Shown: positions 16,203-24,201 of the stretch, one piece after another
Position numbering within the stretch: position 1 is the stretch's first letter
How the letters are laid out: every line of letters begins with the position of its first letter
Origin: CAMAUF01 sp046152925
Lineage (GTDB): Bacteria > Chloroflexota > Dehalococcoidia > Tepidiformales > Tepidiformaceae
DNA length: 49,008 bases
Assembly: GCA_046152925.1 (NCBI GenBank)
Contig: JBJXFX010000073.1
Coordinates: 1 to 49,008, forward strand
Reading direction: 5' to 3'
Notes under the pieces: model-generated
The model's database searches: none
What the model was told of the DNA's origin: nothing
Seen by the model: the letters and a program-made list of their open reading frames with translations, nothing else
Translations under genes and position numbers: made by a program

Positions 16203-17210
16203 ATGGCACGACGCGAACGGACGACCGCGCTCCCAAAGCAACGCCCGCGCAGTGATGCGCGGGCCAACCCTGGCCGTGCCCGGCTGCTCGAACGCAATAG
16301 CCGTTGGGCGATTCTGGGTGGTGCAGCGGCGCTCCTGCTGCTCGTCCTCGGCTTCTTCGCGTACCAGGTTTACGACCAGCAGATCGCTCGGCCCAACAAG
16401 GTCATCGTCAACGTTGACGGGCAGAAAGTCCGCCTCAATTACTACGCTGAACGCCTCTTTTCGTTCCTCCAGGCAAACTCCAACTCGGGCGTTTCCTTAG
16501 CACTGCTCGAAGAAGACCTCGTCAGCCAGCTCGAACGCGAAGAGATCGCGCTGATCCTCGCCCGCGAAAAGCAGCTCGACCTCGGCAACGACGCCGTGCT
16601 GCGCCACATCGCCGAGGGGTTCGGCGTCGAACTCGGCGCCTCTGGCAGCACCTTCGACCAGCTCTACCGGAACCAAGTCCGAACCCTCAAGGTGAGCGAC
16701 TCGAACTACCGCCGGATCAAGCGGGCAGAGCTCGCGATCACGTTGCTTCGGGCACAGATCAAGACCGAACTGGGCGACCGCGGCGAACAGATCACCCTGC
16801 GCTCGATCGTCCTGGCCGACAAAGCCAAAGCCGACGAGTTGCTCAAGCGCATCCAAAGTGGCGAAAACTTCGGCACCGTCGCTCAGCAGGAGTCCCTCGA
16901 CCTCCAGTCGCGCCAGCAAGACGGACTGATGCTCCCAGAACCGGTCGAACTCCTGCCGGATGCCATCAGCGAGGCTGTAGCCGGCAAGCCGGTCGGCGAT
17001 GTCGTCGGCCCGGTTGCTGTCCAAAACACCTGGTGGATCTTCAAAGTCGAACGCAAAGAACCCGCGGACTACTCCGAAACGCAAAAGGATCAGCTCTCGG
17101 GCGTGCGCCTCAACGCCGCGCTCGATGCAAAGCGGGAAGCGCTCGGTACGAAGGTCGACCGGGATTTCACCGCCGAAGACGCGGAGTGGGCCGAACAGCA
17201 CGCAGATTAA
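16203..17210 (+). CDS. Membrane-anchored SurA/PrsA-like peptidyl-prolyl isomerase
   Basis: 335 residues from ATG 16203. A basic N-terminus (about 1-35) and one TM helix (WAILGGAAALLLLVLGFFAYQVY) place the rest outside. A SurA-N-like helical domain follows (about 70-185; LNYYAERLFSFLQ, LLEEDLVSQLEREEI). Then comes a parvulin (PPIC) domain (about 195-300) with ITLRSIVLADKAKADELLKRIQSGENFGTVAQQES and GDVVGPV, and a helical end. The role would be folding of exported proteins. It sits 4 bases after rpsR, so it may share that transcript. Confidence 0.88.
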   Translation: MARRERTTALPKQRPRSDARANPGRARLLERNSRWAILGGAAALLLLVLGFFAYQVYDQQIARPNKVIVNVDGQKVRLNYYAERLFSFLQANSNSGVSLALLEEDLVSQLEREEIALILAREKQLDLGNDAVLRHIAEGFGVELGASGSTFDQLYRNQVRTLKVSDSNYRRIKRAELAITLLRAQIKTELGDRGEQITLRSIVLADKAKADELLKRIQSGENFGTVAQQESLDLQSRQQDGLMLPEPVELLPDAISEAVAGKPVGDVVGPVAVQNTWWIFKVERKEPADYSETQKDQLSGVRLNAALDAKREALGTKVDRDFTAEDAEWAEQHAD

Positions 17211-17243
17211 CAACCAGCCAAGTTCTCATCGCTGGAGGAGATC

Positions 17244-18551
17244 GTGACCAAAGAGATCGGCGTCGGGCTCATTGGCGTTGGCACCGTTGGTGGCGGCGTG
17301 GCCCGCGCGCTCCTCGAGCGGCGGGCCTACTTCGCCTCCCAAGTCGGCGCGGAGTTGGTCCTGCGCCGCGCGGCCGTCCGCGACCTGACGAAGCCGCGCA
17401 CCGTCGATCTCCCGGCGGGGATCCTGACCACCGATGTCGACGCCGTCATCCGAGCGCCGGATATCGACGTGGTCGTCGAGCTCACCGGTGTCGATGAGCC
17501 AGCCGGCGCGTTCATCCGCACCGCGCTCGCCGCTGGCAAACACGTCGTCACCGCGAACAAGGAGCTCATCGCGAAGTCCGGGCCCGAGCTGATCGCCCTT
17601 TCGCGCGCTGCCCGCCGCGACATCATGTTCGAGGCCACCGTCGGCGGCGGGATTCCCCTGATCGCCCCCTTGCGGCGGGACTTGTTGGCCAACCGCATCT
17701 CGTCGGTCCGGGCCATCATCAACGGCACCACGAACTACATCCTGACCAAGATGGCGCAGGAAGGGACGAGTTACGCCGACGCTCTCGCCGGAGCGCAGGC
17801 CCTCGGCTACGCCGAGCCTGACCCGACGAACGACGTCGAAGGGATCGACGCGGCGTACAAGCTCGCGATCATGGCGAGTCTCGCCTTCCGCGTCCCCGTG
17901 CGCCCCCACCACGTCCACGCCGAAGGCATCTCCAAGCTCGCGGCCGCGGACCTCCGCTACGCCGCCGAGCTTGGGTACGTTATCAAGCTCCTCGCGATCG
18001 CCGAGCGCATCGACGGCGGGATCGTGACCCGCGTCTCACCCGCGCTGCTGCCCCAGGCCGAACCACTCGCCCGCGTCGACGGTGTGTTCAACGCAGTCCA
18101 AATCACGGGCGACCTCACCGGCATGGTGCTGCTGCAGGGCCGCGGGGCCGGCGCCGAGCCCACCAGCTCGGCGGTGGTCGCCGACATCCTGGACCTCGCG
18201 CACTCCATCGTGCATGCGGGCTCGGAGCGCGAGAGCTGGCGCTATCCAGCGCCCGAAGATGCCTCCTCGGTCGCGATCCTCGGCCTCGACGCACTGATGA
18301 CCCGGTTCTATCTCCGGGTCACCGTCAAAGACCAGCCGGGAGTCCTTGCGAGGATCGCCCAAGCCCTCGGCGATGCCGGCGTGAGCATCGCCGCGGTGAA
18401 CCAAAAGGAGGCCGACGAGACGGCCGGGACGGCTGAGCTCGTCGTGATGACCCATCGCGCGCGGGAGGGCGCCATGCGCGCCGCATTGGCGACCATCGAG
18501 GCGTTGCCCGTCGTCGCCCGCATCGAGAGCTTCTTGCGCGTGGAGGCGTAG
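17244..18551 (+). CDS. hom: Homoserine dehydrogenase
   Basis: Reduces aspartate semialdehyde to homoserine, leading to threonine and methionine. 435 residues, the usual length with an ACT domain: NAD(P) site GLIGVGTVGGGVARALL, catalytic core with NGTTNYIL, AQALGYAEPDPTNDVEGIDAAYK, and a C-terminal ACT domain (about 350-430, FYLRVTVKDQPGVLARIAQALGDAGVSI), which in relatives senses threonine. GTG 17244 follows GGAGGAGATC. It is followed by a coiled-coil gene and thrC. Confidence 0.96.
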   Translation: MTKEIGVGLIGVGTVGGGVARALLERRAYFASQVGAELVLRRAAVRDLTKPRTVDLPAGILTTDVDAVIRAPDIDVVVELTGVDEPAGAFIRTALAAGKHVVTANKELIAKSGPELIALSRAARRDIMFEATVGGGIPLIAPLRRDLLANRISSVRAIINGTTNYILTKMAQEGTSYADALAGAQALGYAEPDPTNDVEGIDAAYKLAIMASLAFRVPVRPHHVHAEGISKLAAADLRYAAELGYVIKLLAIAERIDGGIVTRVSPALLPQAEPLARVDGVFNAVQITGDLTGMVLLQGRGAGAEPTSSAVVADILDLAHSIVHAGSERESWRYPAPEDASSVAILGLDALMTRFYLRVTVKDQPGVLARIAQALGDAGVSIAAVNQKEADETAGTAELVVMTHRAREGAMRAALATIEALPVVARIESFLRVEA

Positions 18552-18557
18552 CGCGCC

Positions 18558-19565
18558 GTGCCAGGAGAACTTCAGTCCCAAGCGATCGGCGAAATCCTCC
18601 AGTGGCTCGAACAGCAGATCCGCGAGACCCGCGACGACCATCTGCGTGCCATCGCCCAACTCGACCAGGTCCGCCACCAGGTCTACGAGATGTCGGAGAC
18701 CCTCACCCAGACGGAACGGGCTGTCCGGGAGGTCGACCCCAAGTTCCTCCCGTTCCGCGGCCTCCCGGAGAAGCTCCGCGGGCTCGATGAGGTCTCGGAA
18801 CACCTTCGCCATCAGGTGCTCACCCACAAGGCCGAGATCGACGGCTCCCTCCGCATTCTTCGCTCGGAGGCGGAATACGACCGCGAAGAGCGGGCCGAGG
18901 CGTTCAAGCGGATCGAAGGGGCGACGAGCCAGCTCGGCTTGATCCTTGCCGACGTGTCCCAGCTCCAGGCCCAGGTCGCGCAGGTTGCCCGATCCGAGGC
19001 GTCGATCATCGAGCGCCAGCGCGAGACGGAAGCCCGCGTCGAGCAGTTCGGCCTCCGCTTGGAGCGCTCGATGGAGGTGAACAAAGACCTCGAAGAGCGC
19101 GTCAAGGTGGTCCTCACCGAAGACCAAGAAGAGCGCTACGGTCTCGTCTATGAACGGCTCCAAGTCGTTGGCGAGATGGTGAAGCGCAACGAGGGCCTCA
19201 TCGAGGAAGCCACCCGCGAACAGACCATGCGTCGCGAAGTGATCGAGGCTGTCCAGGTCTGGCGCGAACAGTCGAGCCGTATCGATGGCCGCGTCACCAT
19301 CCTCGAAGACCTTCTGGAGAAGCTGGCTCAGCGAGTGGATAAGGTCGAAGGCGAGGTCGCGCTTGCGCACGGCCGCCACACCGGCCTTGCCGAACGGGTG
19401 ACAAGCATCAAGTCCGATATCGCCCAGGTGGTCGACTACGTCCGCGACGAGTTCGCCAAGTACAACCAAATGTCGGAGAAGCAGCGCCGGAAACAGATCC
19501 AGGTGCTCGAACAAGAGCTCCGCGAGATGAAGTTCCACGCGTTTCGCCCGCCGGAGGAACCATGA
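18558..19565 (+). CDS. Long coiled-coil protein of unknown function, coupled to thrC
   Basis: 335 residues, almost wholly charged helix (Glu/Gln/Arg/Leu heptads) from residue ~10 to ~325, with no signal peptide, TM or catalytic motif. Typical stretches are AIGEILQWLEQQIRETRDDH, LRSEAEYDREERAEAFKRIE and QSSRIDGRVTILEDLLEKL. It starts at GTG 18558, 6 bases after hom, and its stop overlaps the thrC start (ATGA). It must therefore be co-translated with threonine synthesis genes, an odd place for a structural or scaffold protein. A tropomyosin- or phage-tail-like scaffold is conceivable; no function can be assigned. Confidence 0.82.
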   Translation: MPGELQSQAIGEILQWLEQQIRETRDDHLRAIAQLDQVRHQVYEMSETLTQTERAVREVDPKFLPFRGLPEKLRGLDEVSEHLRHQVLTHKAEIDGSLRILRSEAEYDREERAEAFKRIEGATSQLGLILADVSQLQAQVAQVARSEASIIERQRETEARVEQFGLRLERSMEVNKDLEERVKVVLTEDQEERYGLVYERLQVVGEMVKRNEGLIEEATREQTMRREVIEAVQVWREQSSRIDGRVTILEDLLEKLAQRVDKVEGEVALAHGRHTGLAERVTSIKSDIAQVVDYVRDEFAKYNQMSEKQRRKQIQVLEQELREMKFHAFRPPEEP

Positions 19566-20626
19566 CCGCAGGCCCCTCTCCCCGCGGAGTGCTCCACAAG
19601 TGGGGGGCGATACTCCCGCTCTCCGCCGCGACACCGCGCATCTCGCTCGGCGAAGGGGATACTCCCCTCGTGCGCGCAGCGCGGCTGGCGGCCGAGTGTG
19701 GGCTCGACGAGCTCTGGTTCAAGCTTGAGCTGTGCAACCCGTCCGGCTCCTTCAAGGACCGGGGCATGGTGGTCGCTGTCGCCAAGGCTGTGGAGGAAGG
19801 CGCCCGCGCCATCATGTGCGCGAGCACTGGCAACACCAGCGCGAGCGCCGCCGCCTATGCCGCGCACTGCGGCATCGCGAGTTACGTGCTCGTCCCGGGT
19901 GGCAAAGTCGCGGCTGGCAAACTCGCCCAAGCGGTCGCCTTTGGGACGAAGATCATCGAGGTCGACGGCAACTTCGACGATGCGCTCGCCGCCGCGCGTG
20001 CGCTCACCAGCAAGCACCCCGTCGCCTTGGTGAACTCCGTAAACCCGTTCCGTATCGAGGGCCAGAAGACGGCCGCCTACGAAGTCTGTGAAGTCCTCGG
20101 CGATGCGCCCGATATCCTCGCGATCCCTGTCGGCAACGCCGGGAACATCACGGCCTACTGGAAGGGCTTCAACGAGTGCGCCGAAGTCGGGCGCTCGACC
20201 CTCCACCCGCGGATGTTCGGCTTCCAAGCGGCCGGCGCCGCCCCGCTTGTCCTGGGAGTTCCGGTCGAAAAGCCAAAGACCGTCGCCAGCGCGATTCAAA
20301 TCGGCAACCCGGCGAGTTGGTCCGGTGCGACCAGTGCCCGTGATGAGTCCGACGGCCTGATCGAGGCCGTCACCGATGACGAAATCCTTGAGGCGTACAC
20401 GCTGCTTGCGCGCCAGGAGGGCCTCTTCGCCGAGCCGGCGAGCGCCGCGTCGCTCGCGGGGCTCCTGAAGCTTGGCCGGCAGGGCCGCACCCGTGGAGGC
20501 CGAGCCGTCGCCGTACTCACGGGGAACGGGCTCAAAGACCCCGACACCGCCAGCGCCCAACACCGGCCCGATGTCGTGAAAGCGGGCTCAAGCGTGGATT
20601 CCATCGAAAAGGCGCTCGGCTGGTAG
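19562..20626 (+). CDS. thrC: Threonine synthase
   Basis: PLP enzyme converting O-phosphohomoserine to threonine. 354 residues, the short type found in Gram-positive bacteria and Chloroflexota. Seen: ISLGEGDTPLV, PSGSFKDRG with the PLP lysine Lys65, CASTGNTSASAAAYAA, the phosphate-binding PVGNAGNI, and EPASAASLAGLLKL near the end. The ATG overlaps the coiled-coil gene stop. A hairpin terminator follows 12 bases after its stop. Confidence 0.95.
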   Translation: MTAGPSPRGVLHKWGAILPLSAATPRISLGEGDTPLVRAARLAAECGLDELWFKLELCNPSGSFKDRGMVVAVAKAVEEGARAIMCASTGNTSASAAAYAAHCGIASYVLVPGGKVAAGKLAQAVAFGTKIIEVDGNFDDALAAARALTSKHPVALVNSVNPFRIEGQKTAAYEVCEVLGDAPDILAIPVGNAGNITAYWKGFNECAEVGRSTLHPRMFGFQAAGAAPLVLGVPVEKPKTVASAIQIGNPASWSGATSARDESDGLIEAVTDDEILEAYTLLARQEGLFAEPASAASLAGLLKLGRQGRTRGGRAVAVLTGNGLKDPDTASAQHRPDVVKAGSSVDSIEKALGW

Positions 20627-20638
20627 CGCGGACAAGAA

Positions 20639-20672
20639 GAGGCCCCGCCGAAGCAGGGCCCCTTCCGTTTTC
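20639..20672. terminator. Bidirectional terminator after thrC and after the minus-strand leader unit
   Basis: GGCCC-C-GC-CGAA-GC-A-GGGCC (20641-20660). On the plus strand CCTTCCGTTTTC follows; on the minus strand CTCTTCTTGT follows. It can end both thrC transcription and the opposite small transcript that would begin near 20895. Confidence 0.65.
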
Positions 20673-20797
20673 TGTGGTCGCGTCCTGTGTCCCAACATGC
20701 CCGGTGAACTCGACCGTCACATCCTCGCGCCACCGTTGGCGCACGAGGTGGGCTGTGGTGTCCGGCGACCGGAGTGCGGCCCGCAAGGCGCGGGCAC

Positions 20798-20848
20798 TCA
20801 CCTCTGAACGATGAAGACTCCGTAGAGGGCGTGCAGCGTACTTCGCAT
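20798..20848 (-). CDS. Candidate 16-residue leader peptide ORF
   Basis: Reads MRSTLHALYGVFIVQR then TGA. It has the best ribosome binding site in the region: AAGGAGG (20862-20856), 7 bases before ATG. Upstream are TTGACT (20930-20925), a 17-base spacer and TACGGT (20907-20902), a plausible sigma-70 promoter. Its TGA overlaps a GTG (GTGA), after which a second frame stays open towards the hairpin at 20641-20660. A start signal this good on so short an ORF suggests a leader peptide or small protein rather than chance. It has no run of one amino acid as in classical attenuators. Confidence 0.5.
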   Translation of the reverse strand: MRSTLHALYGVFIVQR

Positions 20849-20901
20849 GGGGTTCCCTCCTTGAACTGGGTTTGGACTGGGTTGCTACCTGGTCCATTTC
20901 C

Positions 20902-20930
20902 ACCGTAGTCCCGCCAAATGGAGAAGTCAA
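20902..20930 (-). promoter_or_regulatory. Candidate sigma-70 promoter for the leader-peptide unit
   Basis: On the minus strand TTGACT (-35) and TACGGT (-10) are separated by exactly 17 bases. The predicted start near 20895 gives a leader of about 47 bases before the 16-codon ORF. Confidence 0.45.
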
Positions 20931-20999
20931 GGGGTCTATCGGTGGCATTTGTCGGATCGATGGGCGCTGGTGCCGTCCGGCGCGGCTATGCCCGGCGTG

Positions 21000-21025
21000 G
21001 CATATCCGCCGGGCGGGCGATATGC
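21000..21025. promoter_or_regulatory. Inverted repeat upstream of tupA (possible tungstate/molybdate-responsive operator)
   Basis: GCATATC-N12-GATATGC, inside which CGCC/GGCG can pair further. The repeat is 29 bases before the tupA ATG. The AT-rich arms stand out in GC-rich DNA. The layout (CATAT...ATATG) recalls ModE-type operators only loosely; as RNA it would form a hairpin with a GGGCG loop. Operator role is inferred. Confidence 0.4.
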
Positions 21026-21054
21026 TGCCGCAGACACAAGGGAGAGGTCCACTC

Positions 21055-21999
21055 ATGCCCAAACGGAACTGGTTGTTCGCCCTTCTGGCACTCAGCGCCC
21101 TCATCGCGGCGTCACTGGCTGTCGCCTGTGGAGGCGACGACGATGACGACGACACAGAGCCAGCCGTCGCCCCAGCGGGGACGGTTGCGCCCACCGCGAC
21201 GCCGTCGCCCACCGTCGCACCCAAGCTCGGCGGGTCGATGATCTTGGCGACCACGACGAGCACCCAGGATAGCGGACTCCTCGATGTCCTCGTCCCGATG
21301 TTCAAGGAAACGACCGGTGTCGAGGTCAAAGTCATCGCCGTTGGTACGGGAGCCGCGCTTGAGATGGGTGCGAAGGGCGATGCCGACGCAGTCCTCGTCC
21401 ATGCACCGGCCAGCGAGAAGAAGTACGTCGATGCGGGCGACCTCGTCGAAGGCAAGCTCATCATGCACAACGACTTCATCATCGTTGGCCCCGCAAGCGA
21501 CCCGGCCAAAGTGAAGGGCCTCAAGGACCTCAACGCCGCGATGCAGGCCGTCGCCGCCGTTGGCCCGTTCGTCTCGCGCGGCGACGACTCCGGTACCCAC
21601 AAGGCCGAGTTGCAGCTCTGGAAAGATGCGGGCATCGACCCCAAGGCTGCCGTGAAGGACCGGGTCGAAACCGGCCAGGGGATGGGCGCCACGCTCAACG
21701 TCGCCGGCCAGCGCGGCGCCTACACGCTCACGGACCGCGCCACCTACCTCACGCAGAGGAAGAACCTGCAACTCGATGTCGTCTTCGAGGGAGCGAGGCC
21801 GCTTCTGAACATCTACCACGCCTACCTGGTCAGCCCTACGAAGTTCCCGAAGGTCCAAGCGGCCCAGGCGCGGGCGTTCATCAACTTCCTTGTCTCGGCG
21901 GAGGTCCAGCAGGTGATCGGCGACTTCAAGAAAGCGGACTTCGGGCAATCGCTCTTCGTCCCGGACGCGGGCAAGCGCGTTGAGGACCTTGGGCAGTAG
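21055..21999 (+). CDS. tupA: Tungstate ABC transporter, substrate-binding lipoprotein
   Basis: 314 residues from ATG 21055 (GGGAGAGG upstream). The signal peptide and lipobox LAVAC-GG make it a lipoprotein; an Asp-rich and Thr/Pro linker follows (about 23-55). The binding domain opens with ILATTTSTQDSGLLDVLVP, the TupA signature, and has the oxyanion-contacting TGAALEMG and SRGDDSGTHKAE. It catches tungstate (or molybdate) outside the cell and passes it to TupBC, encoded next. Tungsten or molybdenum would feed pterin enzymes such as the one at 44222. Confidence 0.9.
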   Translation: MPKRNWLFALLALSALIAASLAVACGGDDDDDDTEPAVAPAGTVAPTATPSPTVAPKLGGSMILATTTSTQDSGLLDVLVPMFKETTGVEVKVIAVGTGAALEMGAKGDADAVLVHAPASEKKYVDAGDLVEGKLIMHNDFIIVGPASDPAKVKGLKDLNAAMQAVAAVGPFVSRGDDSGTHKAELQLWKDAGIDPKAAVKDRVETGQGMGATLNVAGQRGAYTLTDRATYLTQRKNLQLDVVFEGARPLLNIYHAYLVSPTKFPKVQAAQARAFINFLVSAEVQQVIGDFKKADFGQSLFVPDAGKRVEDLGQ

Positions 22000-22011
22000 C
22001 CTGCGCTCGCG

Positions 22012-22707
22012 ATGGATGCGATATGGGAAGGCCTCAAGGAGGCGCTGCGCCTGATTGCGACGGCCGACCGCGACCTCCGCGAGGTCGCCTGGCGCACGGT
22101 CGTGGTCTCCGGTTCGGCCACCCTCTTCGCGCTGGTCGCGGGCGTCCCGGTTGGCTACATCCTTGCCCGGCGGCGGTTTCCCGGTCGCACGTTTGTTCTC
22201 GGGATGGTCAACACGGGTATGGGCATGCCGCCCGTGGTGGTCGGCCTGATTGTCTGGCTGATGCTCGTCCGGAGCGGCCCATTTGGAGACCTCGAACTGA
22301 TCTACACCAAGCGCGCGATGGTGACCGCGCAGTTCCTAATCGCGACGCCGCTCGTCGCTGGGTTCACGGCGGCCGCCGTCCAGGCGCTTCCACAAGAGCT
22401 CCCGGACCTTCTCGCGACGCTCGGGGCCGGGCGGCTGCGCACGCTCTGGATCCTCGCGAAGGAAGCGCAGCTCGGCATCTTGGCCGCGACGATGGCCGGA
22501 TTCGGGGCCGCCATTTCCGAGGTGGGCGCCTCCATGACCGTCGGGGGCAACCTCGCGGGCGAAACCCGCGTCCTCACGACCGCGATCGTCACCGAGTCGA
22601 GCCGTGGTCAGAACGCCGAGGCGATGGCGCTGGGCATCGTCCTCCTGCTGATGGCGTTCGCGGTCAACCTCGTCCTAACCGCCGCCCAACAGCGGAGGGC
22701 GCGCTAG
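22012..22707 (+). CDS. tupB: Tungstate ABC transporter, permease
   Basis: 231 residues, about five TM helices (TVVVSGSATLFALVAGVPVGYIL as the first). The EAA-type loop that contacts the ATPase reads LPDLLATLGAGRLRTLWILAKEA. It lies 12 bases after tupA and 4 before tupC. Size and order match TupB of tungstate importers. Confidence 0.9.
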   Translation: MDAIWEGLKEALRLIATADRDLREVAWRTVVVSGSATLFALVAGVPVGYILARRRFPGRTFVLGMVNTGMGMPPVVVGLIVWLMLVRSGPFGDLELIYTKRAMVTAQFLIATPLVAGFTAAAVQALPQELPDLLATLGAGRLRTLWILAKEAQLGILAATMAGFGAAISEVGASMTVGGNLAGETRVLTTAIVTESSRGQNAEAMALGIVLLLMAFAVNLVLTAAQQRRAR

Positions 22708-22711
22708 CCCC

Positions 22712-23683
22712 ATGGATCTCCATGTCGCGGGCCTCACCGTCCATCGCGGCGCGCGCCAAGTGCTTGCGATCCCGGAGCTCGTCCTTCCCGGTGGCTCGAC
22801 CACGGCCCTCGTTGGGCCGAACGGAGCGGGGAAGTCGACCCTTCTGCGGGTGATGGCTGGCCTGGAACGGCCCTCCGCCGGTTCCGTGACCTTCGACGGC
22901 GCGACATCCGCCCGGCCGGACGCGCTCCGTCGCCGCGTCGCCTATGCGTTCCAACGCGCCGTTTTCCTCTCCGGAAGCGTGGAGGACAACTTCCGGCTCG
23001 CCCTTTCGCTTCGCGGCATCCCGGCGGCCGAGTGGGCCGCTCGCATCGCCGACGTCGCCGAGGTTTTCGGAGTCTCCCATCTCCTCGGCCGGCGCACCTC
23101 GCGCCTCTCTGGCGGCGAAGCGCAGCGTGTGAATCTCGCTCGCGCGTTGGCCCTTCGCGCCCCGCTCACCCTGCTCGATGAGCCACTGGCGGGGTTCGAT
23201 AGCCCCACTCGCCGCGCCCTCCTCCATGACCTTCCGGCGATGCTGCGGCGCTTCGCGACAACGTTGGTCGTCGTCACCCACGACCGTGACGAGGCGCTGC
23301 GCCTCGCCGGGCGGCTTGTCATCCTCATCGATGGACGCGTGCGCGCGGAGGGCGACCGCGCTCGCATCTTCAGCCATCCGCCCGACGCCGATGTCGCCGC
23401 GTTTCTCGGTTACACGATCATCCAGCGCGCCACCGAAACCCTCGCCATCGCTCCACGTGCGCTTCGAATGGGTGATGGCGACGTCGCGTTCTCGTTTGCC
23501 GTCGACGACGTGCTGGACTTCGGCGGTCGTCGCGAGGCCTGGGGCCGGATTGGCGAAGCCCAGGCCGCGGTCAGCGTCCGCGGCCCCGCGCCGGCCATTG
23601 GGTCGATGGTCCAGGTGGCGGCCGACGCCGCGGATGTCCGTTCCTACGCGCCGGTGCCCGGTCGCGCGCCGGACGTCCGTTGA
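22712..23683 (+). CDS. tupC: Tungstate ABC transporter, ATP-binding protein
   Basis: 323 residues. Walker A GPNGAGKST, signature LSGGEAQRV, Walker B LTLLDEPLAGFD and H-loop VVVTHDRDEAL are all intact. The C-terminal ~95 residues (TIIQRATETLAIAPRALRMGDGDVAFSF...) look like a TOBE/MOP-type oxyanion regulatory domain, known in molybdate and tungstate transporters to inhibit uptake when cofactor is plentiful. Last gene of tupABC. Confidence 0.9.
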   Translation: MDLHVAGLTVHRGARQVLAIPELVLPGGSTTALVGPNGAGKSTLLRVMAGLERPSAGSVTFDGATSARPDALRRRVAYAFQRAVFLSGSVEDNFRLALSLRGIPAAEWAARIADVAEVFGVSHLLGRRTSRLSGGEAQRVNLARALALRAPLTLLDEPLAGFDSPTRRALLHDLPAMLRRFATTLVVVTHDRDEALRLAGRLVILIDGRVRAEGDRARIFSHPPDADVAAFLGYTIIQRATETLAIAPRALRMGDGDVAFSFAVDDVLDFGGRREAWGRIGEAQAAVSVRGPAPAIGSMVQVAADAADVRSYAPVPGRAPDVR

Positions 23684-23715
23684 CACCCTCAGGGCGTCGG
23701 CGTAGGGTCGAGTGC

Positions 23716-23739
23716 ATGGAAGGACTCTCTCGCTTCCAT
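23716..23739. repeat. Short inverted repeat after tupC
   Basis: ATGGAAG-N10-CTTCCAT, 7-bp arms, between tupC and the terminator at 23748. Could be an operator or a minor RNA stem for the SWIM gene; nothing else supports it. Confidence 0.25.
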
Positions 23740-23747
23740 CAACCATT

Positions 23748-23778
23748 AACGGCGGCCGGCGGCCGCCGTTTGTGTTTG
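23748..23778 (+). terminator. Rho-independent terminator after tupABC
   Basis: AACGGCGGCC-GGC-GGCCGCCGTT, a 10-bp stem followed by TGTGTTTG. It lies 30 bases before the SWIM gene, so that gene probably has read-through or its own start. Confidence 0.7.
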
Positions 23779-23808
23779 TAGCGGTCCCAGAAGGAGGATT
23801 TGCGCCAC

Positions 23809-24075
23809 ATGCAGTCGAGTCTGATCGGAAAGGTCGAAAAGGCGAAGGTGTACGCGCGCGAGCGGCACAGGATGCAGGTCGACGACATCCACGTGAACTT
23901 CCACGGAGAGAACAGCGACCATCAGGTCAGCTTTAAGGCTGGCGTCTGGTCGTGTAACTGCGACTTCTTCGGTGATTGGACGGTCTGCAGCCACACCATG
24001 GCCCTGGAGCGCGTGCTCGAGGGGATGGTGCCCAGGCAGCCGCTCCCGGCGATGCCCGTCGCCGCCAACGCCTAA
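23809..24075 (+). CDS. Stand-alone SWIM zinc-finger protein
   Basis: 88 residues from ATG 23809 (AAGGAGG at 23791-23797; the alternative TTG 23800 is too close to it). The only recognisable unit is a SWIM motif at residues 49-62, C-x-C-x8-C-x-H (Cys49, Cys51, Cys60, His62), preceded by a beta-strand pair (HVNFHGENSDHQVSFKAGVW). SWIM fingers normally sit inside SWI2/SNF2 helicases or transposases and bind nucleic acid or proteins; here it is nearly the entire protein. Small SWIM proteins are seen in Chloroflexota and Actinomycetota. Role unknown. Confidence 0.8.
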   Translation: MQSSLIGKVEKAKVYARERHRMQVDDIHVNFHGENSDHQVSFKAGVWSCNCDFFGDWTVCSHTMALERVLEGMVPRQPLPAMPVAANA

Positions 24076-24083
24076 CTGCACGA

Positions 24084-24119
24084 CACCCAGCGCGCAGGGC
24101 CGTCCCGGCGCGTTGGGTG
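24084..24119 (+). terminator. 12-bp hairpin after the SWIM gene
   Basis: CACCCAGCGCGC-N12-GCGCGTTGGGTG, one G-T pair. No clean T-run follows, so it is either a weak terminator or an mRNA-protecting 3' stem. Confidence 0.45.
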
Positions 24120-24201
24120 GACGCGTCCACCCGTTCGTCACCTTTTGGCCACCAACTCTGCCCTTATCGCCAACCTCCAGTGGCCGAACGCCACGTAGGA
24201 T

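Larger units (their letters stand above)
20627..21054. other. 428-base gap between thrC and tupA
   Basis: Holds, in order, the shared hairpin at 20641-20660, the minus-strand 16-codon ORF with its RBS and promoter, and the inverted repeat 21000-21025 before tupA. On the plus strand a 36-codon frame from ATG 20697 lacks a ribosome binding site. No tRNA or known riboswitch was recognised. Confidence 0.6.

Noticed and set aside
18036..19634. 532-codon minus frame opposite hom, the coiled-coil gene and thrC
   Set aside because: Antisense of a Glu/Gln-rich coiled coil gives a Leu/Phe-rich frame without motifs; spans three well-supported genes.
20697..20807. Plus-strand 36-codon frame MPGELDRHILAPP... 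after thrC
   Set aside because: No ribosome binding site and it lies opposite the better-supported minus-strand leader unit.
20931..21054. Moco/Tuco riboswitch before tupA
   Set aside because: Only a single hairpin is evident; the multi-stem conserved core was not found.
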